8,747 bases of DNA from Eubacterium sp. GTDB lineage: Bacteria > Bacillota_A > Clostridia > Peptostreptococcales > Anaerovoracaceae. The notes beneath the pieces were generated by a model. The model had not been told where the DNA came from, ran no database searches, and saw only the letters and a list, made by a program, of their open reading frames with translations. This document shows, in pieces, positions 1 to 6,100 of this stretch. The translations under genes and the position numbers were made by a program. Position 1 is the stretch's first letter; the number at the start of each line of letters is the position of its first letter. The DNA is taken from NCBI GenBank assembly GCA_021769545.1, contig JAETSS010000043.1:1-8747 (forward strand), given 5' to 3'.

Positions 1-939
1 ACAAGCGGAGGAGATGCCCCGGGCATGAACGCTGCAGTCAGAGCAGCGGTGCGCACAGGACGTTCCATGGATATGGAGGTCTACGGTATAGAAAGGGGCT
101 ATGAGGGCCTGCTTGACGGAGATATAAAGAAAATGGAGTGGCATTCCGTTGGAGATATACTGCAGCGTGGCGGAACAATACTGAGGACCGCACGAAGCGA
201 GAGGTTCATGACAGAGGAAGGTCAGGAGCATGCCATGAATATGCTGGAGACCTTCGGGATAGAAGGTCTTGTTGTGATCGGCGGAGACGGATCGTTCAGA
301 GGCGGTCTTGAGCTTGACAGGCGGGGTCTTACGGTGATGGGAGTTCCCGGGACCATAGATAACGATCTTGCCTATACGGACTATACCATAGGCTTCGATA
401 CAGCCGTGAATACGGTGCTGTCCATGATATCCAATATCAGGGATACGGCTTCCGCTCACGAGAGGACTACCATCATAGAGGTGATGGGAAGGAACTGCGG
501 CGATATAGCCCTTTATGCGGGCCTTGCCGGAGGAGCAGACGTCATACTGGTGCCGGAGCTTGAGCTTGATACCAACGCTGTGTGCAGACGCGTCCTTAGA
601 GGACAGCAGTCGGGAAAGCTCCACAGCATAATAATCAAGGCGGAGGGCGTCGACATAAGCTCCGATGCACTTGCAGAGCTGGTACAGGACAGGACGGGAC
701 GAGAAGCACGTACCGTGGTTCCCGGATATATACAGCGGGGCGGGACGCCGTCGGGACGAGACAGAGTGCTGGCAAGCGTCATGGCAACAAAAGCCGTGCA
801 GCTGCTGTTCGATGATGAATGCAGCAAGGCCATAGGTACCTGTAACGGTGAGATCGTCGCATACGATCTCGACAAAGCCCTTGAGCTGAAACGTGATTTT
901 GACAGGGAGCTTTACAGGATCGCGGAGATGCTTTCCTAG
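1..939 (+). CDS. pfkA: ATP-type 6-phosphofructokinase, 5'-truncated
   Basis: Phosphorylates fructose 6-phosphate to fructose 1,6-bisphosphate with ATP, the committed step of cytosolic glycolysis. The reading frame is open from base 1 and begins inside the family's N-terminal nucleotide-binding signature (TSGGDAPGMNAAVR). By comparison with family members only about seven or eight residues and the start codon are missing; 312 codons are visible. In fragment numbering, GGDGS lies at about 94-98. The Gly after the Asp is the ATP-type pattern; PPi-dependent enzymes usually have Asp there. The catalytic PGTIDND motif follows at about 116-122, then MGRNCGD and GYIQRGGTPSGRDR, which contribute sugar-phosphate contacts. 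The two Arg of NAAVRAAVR match effector-site Arg21 and Arg25 of E. coli PfkA, so allosteric control is plausible. The gene converges on dinB and overlaps it by four bases. Its promoter lies outside the window. Confidence 0.97.
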   Translation, partial: TSGGDAPGMNAAVRAAVRTGRSMDMEVYGIERGYEGLLDGDIKKMEWHSVGDILQRGGTILRTARSERFMTEEGQEHAMNMLETFGIEGLVVIGGDGSFRGGLELDRRGLTVMGVPGTIDNDLAYTDYTIGFDTAVNTVLSMISNIRDTASAHERTTIIEVMGRNCGDIALYAGLAGGADVILVPELELDTNAVCRRVLRGQQSGKLHSIIIKAEGVDISSDALAELVQDRTGREARTVVPGYIQRGGTPSGRDRVLASVMATKAVQLLFDDECSKAIGTCNGEIVAYDLDKALELKRDFDRELYRIAEMLS

Positions 940-2162
940 TCCTCCTTATCGAGAGGAGTTTCGAAATCCAGCCCGATGTCGTTGTTGATGACGGAACCGA
1001 AATTGATGGCGCCGGAGCCGAATTTTTCCCGTATGTCGTCCATGGTGCGCTCTATCTTTTCACCCTTTTCCACCATGATATTCTCATCGGAAAAGAGGGA
1101 AAGCTGCTGGGACTGGTTTTCGTCGCACAGGTTTATGGCGGTGACGGTGAGCATCCTGATGGGGTTCCTCATCTGCCATGACCGTTTGATTATTTTCATG
1201 GCGGTATCGGCTATTATCTCCGTCAGGTTCGTCGGATTGTCGAGCTGCTGCTGTCTTGAGATGACTTTGAAATCAGGGTCTTTGATGTCTACCTTGACAC
1301 CGAAGGCCTTCATTTTATGTTTGCGCAGTCTTGTGGCGACGGTATCGGAAAGTCCCATCACTGCCACCTTTATGTCGTCGGGACCCTGGAGGTTCCTTCT
1401 GAAGGTGGTGCCGTTTCCGATGGATTTTATCTTTTCAAGCTGATCGTAACGCAGCACGGGAGTCATATCGAGACCGTTGGCGTAGTCGTGTATCACGCCT
1501 CCCTGCTTGCCGAGAAGGGAGGATATCATCTTCTTGTCGGACATGGCAAGCTCACCTATGGTCTTTATGCCGAAGTCGTGGAGCTTGCGGGCCGTGGCTT
1601 TTCCCACGAAAAACATGGAGCCGATGTCCATGGGCCATAGCAGTGACTTGAAATTTTCTCTCGTTATCACCGTGGTGGCATCCGGTTTTTTGTAGTCGCT
1701 GCCCATCTTTGCGAATATCTTGTTGAAGGAGACTCCGGCAGACAGTGTCAGACCAAGCTCTTTCTTTACCGTTTCCCTCAGAGTGTCAGCGATCTGGCGG
1801 CCTGTGCCGAAGAGCCTGAGGCTTCCGGTGACATCAAGCCACGATTCATCCACGCTGAAGGGTTCCACCATATCGGTATACCGCAGATATATCTCGTTGA
1901 TGAGTTTGCTGTAGTGCCTGTACTTATCGTGGTGGGGCGGGACGGTCTGCAGCTGCGGACATTTCTTCCTTGCCTGCCAGAGGGTCTCGGCGGTTACGAC
2001 GCCGTAGCTCTTGGCTATCTCGTTTTTCGCAAGTATGATACCGTGACGGTTGTCGGGATTGCCGCATACCGCCATGGGCTTGTCTTTGAGCTGCGGATAG
2101 TCGAGAAGCTCGACGGATGCAAAGAATCCGTTCATATCGCAGTGAAGTATGACTCTGTCCAT
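936..2162 (-). CDS. dinB: DNA polymerase IV (Y-family translesion polymerase)
   Basis: Error-prone Y-family polymerase that extends primers across damaged template bases. The 408 residues hold the whole family pattern. The palm motif HCDMNGFFASVE is at 7-18, with metal ligand Asp9 and steric-gate aromatic Phe14. FSVDESWLDVTGS at 102-114 gives the other two metal ligands, Asp105 and Glu106. SAGVSFNKIFAKMGSDYKKP is at 141-160. Helix-hairpin-helix thumb and little-finger regions follow. QLSLF at 353-357 matches the sliding-clamp binding motif; it sits about 50 residues from the C terminus rather than at the very end, as I recall for clostridial homologues. The ATG at 2162 is preceded by AAAGGAG (2172-2178) at nine bases, and a strong promoter lies just upstream. 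No LexA-type operator was seen, so SOS control is not supported. The Asn after Asp9-Met (DMN rather than DMD) is a clostridial sub-type feature. Confidence 0.96.
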   Translation of the reverse strand: MDRVILHCDMNGFFASVELLDYPQLKDKPMAVCGNPDNRHGIILAKNEIAKSYGVVTAETLWQARKKCPQLQTVPPHHDKYRHYSKLINEIYLRYTDMVEPFSVDESWLDVTGSLRLFGTGRQIADTLRETVKKELGLTLSAGVSFNKIFAKMGSDYKKPDATTVITRENFKSLLWPMDIGSMFFVGKATARKLHDFGIKTIGELAMSDKKMISSLLGKQGGVIHDYANGLDMTPVLRYDQLEKIKSIGNGTTFRRNLQGPDDIKVAVMGLSDTVATRLRKHKMKAFGVKVDIKDPDFKVISRQQQLDNPTNLTEIIADTAMKIIKRSWQMRNPIRMLTVTAINLCDENQSQQLSLFSDENIMVEKGEKIERTMDDIREKFGSGAINFGSVINNDIGLDFETPLDKED

Positions 2163-2196
2163 AAAAGCGCGCTCCTTTCAAAGTGAAATTTTCTAT

Positions 2197-2225
2197 ATTA
2201 TACACCATAAAAAAGACTTGTTCAA
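2197..2225 (-). promoter_or_regulatory. sigma-A-type promoter of dinB
   Basis: Read on the minus strand, a -35 box TTGAAC (plus-strand 2220-2225) is followed after exactly 17 bases by a perfect -10 box TATAAT (plus-strand 2197-2202). Transcription would start near 2190 and give a leader of about 27 bases before the dinB ATG at 2162. The GAAC in the -35 box is only half of a LexA/DinR operator; the partner GTTC is absent at the required spacing. Confidence 0.8.
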
Positions 2226-2287
2226 AAACAACACATAATCTTCTTTTTATTGGGGTGTGATTTATGTTATACTAAACAACACAGAAT
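2226..2287. repeat. Direct repeat pair between the divergent promoters (possible operators)
   Basis: AAACAACACA occurs at 2226-2235 and again at 2274-2283. Allowing one mismatch, the match extends to AAACAACACAkAAT (2226-2239 and 2274-2287, 13 of 14 identical), with a period of 48 bases. The left copy abuts the dinB -35 box (2220-2225). The right copy begins directly after the rightward -10 box (2268-2273) and covers its expected transcription start. A shorter inverted repeat, ACATAA/TTATGT (2233-2238 and 2262-2267), lies in the same interval. The placement is what one expects of operator sites, but no known regulator motif was recognised and a role is inference. Confidence 0.5.
2265..2273 (+). 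promoter_or_regulatory. Extended -10 promoter of the rightward four-gene operon
   Basis: TATACT at 2268-2273 is a five-of-six -10 box, preceded by TG at 2265-2266 with one intervening base, giving an extended -10 element. The position 17 bases upstream (2245-2250, TTTTAT) is a poor -35 box, which an extended -10 promoter can tolerate. The start site would fall near 2280, about 30 bases before the ATG at 2310. It is the only promoter-like signal seen ahead of the operon. Confidence 0.6.
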
Positions 2288-2309
2288 ATAAAAAGGAGAT
2301 GATACGGGT

Positions 2310-2459
2310 ATGCTGACCAGAATAAACAGAGTGATGAGGAATATCCTGCTTATAATCGGGCCAATACTTCTCGTTTTTAAGCTGATGGAAAACAAAAGCA
2401 GTATAGATCGATGGGAAAATGAGGACTTCCAGACAGAAGAATTTGATGATATTTGGTAA
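2310..2459 (+). CDS. Small protein of 49 residues, possibly membrane-anchored
   Basis: Not recognised as a member of a named family. Three things support a real gene: an ATG preceded by AAAAGGAG (2291-2298) at 11 bases, an upstream promoter with a leader of only about 30 bases, and a tight junction with the next gene, whose ribosome binding site AAAGGAG (2458-2464) overlaps this stop codon. The protein has a basic N terminus (Arg4, Arg7, Arg10), a short hydrophobic stretch at about 12-26 (core ILLIIGPILLVF), then a strongly acidic tail (about 36-48) with Trp at 36 and 49. This would suit a single short membrane anchor with the basic end inside and an acidic tail, but the segment is short and an amphipathic peripheral helix is also possible. 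Its place at the head of the operon, next to a polytopic membrane protein, suggests a partner or regulatory role. That is inference. Confidence 0.6.
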   Translation: MLTRINRVMRNILLIIGPILLVFKLMENKSSIDRWENEDFQTEEFDDIW

Positions 2460-2474
2460 AGGAGTTAGTATAAT

Positions 2475-3158
2475 ATGAGAATTTTAACCATAGTAAGCGG
2501 CATTCTTATGGCATTGACCGGTGTATTTTGTTTCATGAACCCGGGACAGACGTTTTTATCGCTGGCATTCGTAATAGGGCTGGTGATGGTGATAAACGGA
2601 CTTATCCACGCGCTGGCATATTTTATCGGCAGAGGGCTCCACAATAAGGGAGACAATAACGGATGGATCCTGACCGACGCTCTTATCACCCTTCTTCTGG
2701 GTATACTGATACTGTGCAACCAGCTTGTTGCCGATGCTGCCATAACCATGGTTTTCGCGGTATGGATGTTTGTGTCGGGAATACTGAGGATCGAAGCTGC
2801 GACCCACATAAACAAGGAAAAGAAACGATCGAATTTCAGGACCACGATGATAACGGGAGTTGTGACACTGCTGGTGGGTATCTTCGGATTCATCAATCCG
2901 TTGGTTATATGGATGACTACCGCTGTGCTTTTGGGAATGTTCCTGTTGATGCAGGGAATAAACATCATAGAGCTCGGTATACATATGCCTCATGAGAAGA
3001 AATCGTATATAAGGATATACAAGAGAAAGCGCGAGCCTGTAAAGATAAGCGATGAGGACGAAACGCCCGAAAAGGTGCAGGAGCGTCTCAGAATGAAGGA
3101 AGCCGCAGAGGCGGGAACGGATATGGGCGCAGGAGTGCAGACCAATGAAAAGATATGA
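2475..3158 (+). CDS. DUF308/HdeD-like polytopic membrane protein
   Basis: Integral membrane protein of 227 residues. Six hydrophobic segments are visible at about 3-21, 28-51, 64-82, 86-108, 122-140 and 143-168, arranged as three similar hairpins with Gly and Asn-Pro turns. This is the pattern of the DUF308/HdeD family. E. coli HdeD is linked to acid resistance, but for clostridial members no activity is established, so I assign none here. A charged tail of about 57 residues (171-227), rich in Lys, Arg and Glu, follows the last segment; by the positive-inside rule it should be cytoplasmic. The ATG follows AAAGGAG (2458-2464) by ten bases. The gene starts 15 bases after the 49-residue protein and overlaps the next gene by 14 bases, so all are probably on one transcript. 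A TATAAT at 2469-2474 touches the start codon and is too close to serve this gene. Confidence 0.85.
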   Translation: MRILTIVSGILMALTGVFCFMNPGQTFLSLAFVIGLVMVINGLIHALAYFIGRGLHNKGDNNGWILTDALITLLLGILILCNQLVADAAITMVFAVWMFVSGILRIEAATHINKEKKRSNFRTTMITGVVTLLVGIFGFINPLVIWMTTAVLLGMFLLMQGINIIELGIHMPHEKKSYIRIYKRKREPVKISDEDETPEKVQERLRMKEAAEAGTDMGAGVQTNEKI

Positions 3159-4230
3159 CGTATGTATCATAGGGGGCGGAGCGGCAGGACTGGCTGCTGC
3201 CGCCTCTCTGGATAAGGATATAAATGCATGTATTCTGGAAAAAAACGAAATCCCGGGAAAAAAGATCATGGCAACAGGAGGCGGCCGGTGTAACATCACC
3301 AACAGCGCCTGTCCATGCAAGGATCTGACCCTGGATTTTTTTAGGTCTATGGGACTTGAAACGTACTGTGACGATGAAGGCAGGTATTATCCCTACTCGA
3401 ATCAGGCATCCGATGTCGTTAAGACCCTGACACGTGCCGCAGAGGAAAACCACGTGGAGATCATCACGTCGGCACAGGTCACGGAAGTCGCAAAGGCAAA
3501 GGACGGCGAAGGATTTCACATCGCATACGGAAAGGGCAGGAAGCTGCATGCGTCCAGTGTCATTCTGGCGACAGGGGGCAAGGCTGCTCCGCAGTTCGGG
3601 ACCACCGGGGACGGCTATGTTGTAGCAAGGTCGCTGGGACACACCATAAAGAGAGTATACCCCGTTTTGACGTCGCTGGAATGCGGTGACTTTGCAGATA
3701 TCAAGGGCGTCCGTGCAAAGGGTCGGGTAGGCATCTATAAGGACGGAAGGCTTTTGCATGAAGAGACGGGAGAGATACAGTTCACGGCAGACGGTATCTC
3801 CGGCATATGCGTGTTCAATCTGACACCATATGTAAAGGCGGAGAAGGGAGAAGCCGTGAAGGATGCTTTGAAGCGGTTCGCTGTGAAAGCCGATCTTGCG
3901 CCGGATTTCACATATGAGCAGATCTCGCGGAGGAACAGCTCCTTCGGCATACTGTCTGAAAAGCTGGCTTCCAGAGTCGGCATCGATATGATAAAGGAAT
4001 GGACTCTGCCGGTGCTGGGCGTCAAGGGATGGAAAAACGCACAGTGCACTGCAGGCGGAGTTGCCACGGAAGAGATAGATATGGATACCATGGAGTCGAA
4101 GATCGCTTCCGGGCTGTACCTTGCAGGTGAAATAATAGATATACAGGGTCCGTGCGGGGGATATAATCTCCAGAACGCATGGGAGACGGGAATAAAGGCG
4201 GCAAAGGCCTTAAACGGCAGGTCAAGATGA
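3145..4230 (+). CDS. HI0933/BaiN-family FAD-dependent oxidoreductase, short form
   Basis: Flavoprotein of the HI0933 family (E. coli YhiN; relatives are labelled BaiN or 'aminoacetone oxidase family'). The physiological substrate is unknown for most members, and I assign none. Visible hallmarks: the Rossmann motif GGGAAG at 10-15 with acidic Glu32 closing the second strand; GKKIMATGGGRCNITN at 38-53, diagnostic of the family; ATGGKAAPQFGTTGDGY at 142-158; and near the C terminus CTAGGV (301-306) with GLYLAGEIIDIQGPCGGYNL at 323-342. Length is 361 residues against roughly 400-420 usual for the family. The shortfall seems to lie mainly just after NITN, where only about 27 residues separate it from GRYYPYS. 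No frame break is evident, so this looks like a natural short subtype. The ATG has AGGAG at 3131-3135. The start overlaps the DUF308 gene by 14 bases, and the end overlaps the next flavoprotein by four (ATGA). Confidence 0.93.
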   Translation: MKRYDVCIIGGGAAGLAAAASLDKDINACILEKNEIPGKKIMATGGGRCNITNSACPCKDLTLDFFRSMGLETYCDDEGRYYPYSNQASDVVKTLTRAAEENHVEIITSAQVTEVAKAKDGEGFHIAYGKGRKLHASSVILATGGKAAPQFGTTGDGYVVARSLGHTIKRVYPVLTSLECGDFADIKGVRAKGRVGIYKDGRLLHEETGEIQFTADGISGICVFNLTPYVKAEKGEAVKDALKRFAVKADLAPDFTYEQISRRNSSFGILSEKLASRVGIDMIKEWTLPVLGVKGWKNAQCTAGGVATEEIDMDTMESKIASGLYLAGEIIDIQGPCGGYNLQNAWETGIKAAKALNGRSR

Positions 4231-5765
4231 GATACAGGATAAATCAGATAAAACTCAATACAGGTCAGGACCACGGCGATCTTGCCGCGGCCATAAGAAA
4301 AAAGCTGAAAAGACCGGCTCTTGAAATAAACGATATGGAAATAATCAGAGAATCGGTAGACGCCAGAAGAAAGCCTGATATAAAGCTGGTGTACACGGTG
4401 GACTTTTCATGCAGAGAAAGGCTGCCTCTCAAGGAAGCACGCAGGGAAAATTACGACGATCTGAAAAGGTCAGTGGGCCGCAGTAAGGGCGGTATGCGTC
4501 CAGTGGTGGCCGGCTTCGGGCCGTGCGGAATGTTTACGGCGCTGATCCTGGCAGAGGCGGGAATGGAACCGATAGTGATAGAACGGGGACAGTCCGTAGA
4601 CAGGCGTGTGGAAGCCGTATCGAAGTTCTGGCACGAAGGGATCCTGGATACGGAATCCAACGTCCAGTTCGGTGAAGGCGGGGCCGGGACATTTTCCGAC
4701 GGAAAGCTGACTACGGGGATAAAGGATATACGCATATCCAAAGTGCTGAGAGAATTCGTCGAAGCTGGAGCGGATGAAAGCATATTGTACAGGCATAAGC
4801 CTCATATCGGCACGGACAGGCTGCGTAGCATAGTGAAGAACATAAGGAAGAAGATAGAGTCTCTGGGAGGCAGCGTATATTTCGATACGAAGCTGGAAGG
4901 AATAGTAACGGGAGATGAAGGCGCCGGAAGATATCTCAGAGCCGTGAAGACCGTTGACCGCAGCGGCAGGCGCAGTATCATGGAAACCGACAGTCTGGTC
5001 CTTGCCATAGGTCACAGCGCCAGAGATACCTTTGAGATGGTGTACGAAGAAGGCCTTGAGCTACAGCAGAAGCCGTTTTCCATAGGTGTCAGGATAGAGC
5101 ATCCTCAGAAGCTGATAAACAGGAGCCAGTACGGTACGGAGGAACCGGCTGCAGGGCTGGGAGCTGCTGACTACAAGCTCAATCACAGGTGTGAAAACGG
5201 AAGAGGCGTATATACCTTCTGCATGTGCCCGGGAGGCTATGTGATAAATGCGGCCTCCGAGGAAGGCACCGCGGTGACCAACGGCATGAGCAACAGCGGC
5301 AGAGACGGTGAATATGCCAACAGCGGATTGCTGGTGGACGTTCGGACGTCGGATTTCCCGTCGGAACACCCACTTGCGGGGATAGAATTCCAGAGAAAAT
5401 ATGAAAGACTCGCATATGAAAACGGCGGAGGAATGCTGCCGAAAACAGATTACGGACATTTTCGCAGGGAACCGGGCGACGCAGTGAGAAGGAGCCTTCC
5501 GGACTTTGCTTCCGAGGCGATAATTGAAGCGATGCCGTTTCTCGGAAGGAGGCTCAGGGGCTTTGACAGCGACGACGCCGTCATGACGGCAGTTGAGACC
5601 CGAAGTTCATCACCCGTAAGGATAATCAGAGATGAGAAACATCAGGCATGCATCGCGGGGATTTATCCCGCAGGCGAAGGACCCGGCTATGCAGGCGGAA
5701 TAATGTCAGCAGCCGTTGACGGAATAAAAACAGCCGAAAAGATAATGGATGTGATATTTCTTTAG
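4227..5765 (+). CDS. COG2509-type FAD-dependent dehydrogenase, uncharacterised
   Basis: Predicted cytosolic flavoprotein of 512 residues. The frame remains open upstream to an ATG at 4179, but I place the start at the ATG at 4227. It forms an ATGA overlap with the stop of the preceding gene, begins with the family-like MRYRINQIKL, and avoids a 52-base overlap. The local ribosome binding site is weak (AGGT), which fits translational coupling. An N-terminal domain of about 90 residues precedes a Rossmann motif GFGPCG at 96-101 with acidic Glu119. NVQFGEGGAGTFSDGKLTT (145-163), the most distinctive stretch of the family, follows. QQKPFSIGVRIEHPQ comes near the middle, and PAGEGPGYAGG at about 481-491 forms the C-terminal FAD loop. 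Partner and substrate are unknown. Two adjacent, coupled flavoproteins suggest a shared process, which is inference. Confidence 0.92.
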   Translation: MRYRINQIKLNTGQDHGDLAAAIRKKLKRPALEINDMEIIRESVDARRKPDIKLVYTVDFSCRERLPLKEARRENYDDLKRSVGRSKGGMRPVVAGFGPCGMFTALILAEAGMEPIVIERGQSVDRRVEAVSKFWHEGILDTESNVQFGEGGAGTFSDGKLTTGIKDIRISKVLREFVEAGADESILYRHKPHIGTDRLRSIVKNIRKKIESLGGSVYFDTKLEGIVTGDEGAGRYLRAVKTVDRSGRRSIMETDSLVLAIGHSARDTFEMVYEEGLELQQKPFSIGVRIEHPQKLINRSQYGTEEPAAGLGAADYKLNHRCENGRGVYTFCMCPGGYVINAASEEGTAVTNGMSNSGRDGEYANSGLLVDVRTSDFPSEHPLAGIEFQRKYERLAYENGGGMLPKTDYGHFRREPGDAVRRSLPDFASEAIIEAMPFLGRRLRGFDSDDAVMTAVETRSSSPVRIIRDEKHQACIAGIYPAGEGPGYAGGIMSAAVDGIKTAEKIMDVIFL

Positions 5766-5779
5766 GACCCGAATATAAT
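5751..5779 (+). promoter_or_regulatory. Promoter of yqfC-yqfD, readable as sigma-E or sigma-A type
   Basis: The end of the preceding gene carries GTGATATT (5751-5758), close to the sigma-E -35 consensus GTCATATT. After 13 bases comes AATATAAT (5772-5779), six of eight against the sigma-E -10 consensus CATACAAT. The same bases can be read as sigma-A: GTGATA (5751-5756), 17 bases, then a perfect TATAAT (5774-5779). B. subtilis yqfC and yqfD belong to the sigma-E regulon, which favours the first reading; the perfect TATAAT favours the second. The start site would be near 5786, about 33 bases before yqfC. Confidence 0.55.
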
Positions 5780-5818
5780 TAATTATGCCTTTGGCAAATA
5801 TGAAAGCGGGGAGAGATC

Positions 5819-6100
5819 ATGTCCATCAAGGAAGAGCTGCTGTTTGATTTTGCGATCAATATGCCCAGAGTACTGGTGACGGGCAAAACGACTGTGCTTG
5901 ATAATGTGAAAAAAGTGATGCTTTTGACCGACAGTCAGATAGTTGTTTTCAACGGACAGAGGTATACCTCCGTGGAAGGCCGTGAGTTTGTTATAACGCA
6001 ACTGAAAGAAGGAAGGATGCTGGTGTCGGGTGAAGTTGAAGAGATTCGGTTTTTTGCATCATTACAGGAAGATAAGGATCGAAGGGACCGATCTGAATAA
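5819..6100 (+). CDS. yqfC: Sporulation protein YqfC (YabP/YqfC family)
   Basis: Small protein of 93 residues of the YabP/YqfC family; B. subtilis YqfC has the same length. In B. subtilis it is produced in the mother cell under sigma-E; its biochemical role is not established. Family features are visible in order: a Pro-Arg-containing N-terminal strand (about 14-21, NMPRVLVT), a turn near Asn29, the beta segment MLLTDSQIVVFNG (34-46), YTSVEGREFVITQLKEGRM (49-67), and the closing strand LVSGEVEEIRFF (68-79). A short charged tail of about 14 residues ends the protein. The ATG has GGGGAG at 5808-5813, five bases upstream. Its last 23 codons overlap yqfD in another frame. Identification rests on length, pattern and the following yqfD gene. 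Confidence 0.9.
   Translation: MSIKEELLFDFAINMPRVLVTGKTTVLDNVKKVMLLTDSQIVVFNGQRYTSVEGREFVITQLKEGRMLVSGEVEEIRFFASLQEDKDRRDRSE

Noticed and set aside
2216..2228. GAAC within the dinB -35 box as part of a LexA/DinR operator
   Set aside because: The Bacillota operator needs GAAC-four bases-GTTC; here the second half reads CTTT, so only a half-site exists.
2469..2474. TATAAT before the DUF308 gene as an internal promoter
   Set aside because: It touches the ATG, so a transcript from it would begin inside the gene; the bases 17 upstream do not resemble a -35 box.
2556..3320. Long minus-strand open frame (254 codons) across the DUF308 gene
   Set aside because: It lies opposite a convincing membrane-protein gene and the next gene's start, has no ribosome site or family features, and is best explained as a shadow frame.
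3088..3759. Minus-strand open frame (223 codons) opposite the HI0933 gene
   Set aside because: The plus strand encodes all family hallmarks; the opposite frame shows no recognisable motif or start signal.
4179..4226. Sixteen extra N-terminal codons for the COG2509 protein from ATG 4179
   Set aside because: They would overlap the previous gene by 52 bases and encode a Gly/Lys-rich stretch; the ATGA start at 4227 is the usual coupled arrangement.
4470..5015. Minus-strand open frame (181 codons) opposite the COG2509 gene
   Set aside because: It overlaps the most conserved FAD motifs on the plus strand and has no promoter or ribosome site of its own.
5785..5796. TGCC-TTT-GGCA hairpin in the yqfC leader as a terminator or riboswitch
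   Set aside because: A four-pair stem with a three-base loop and no T-tract is too small to support either call.
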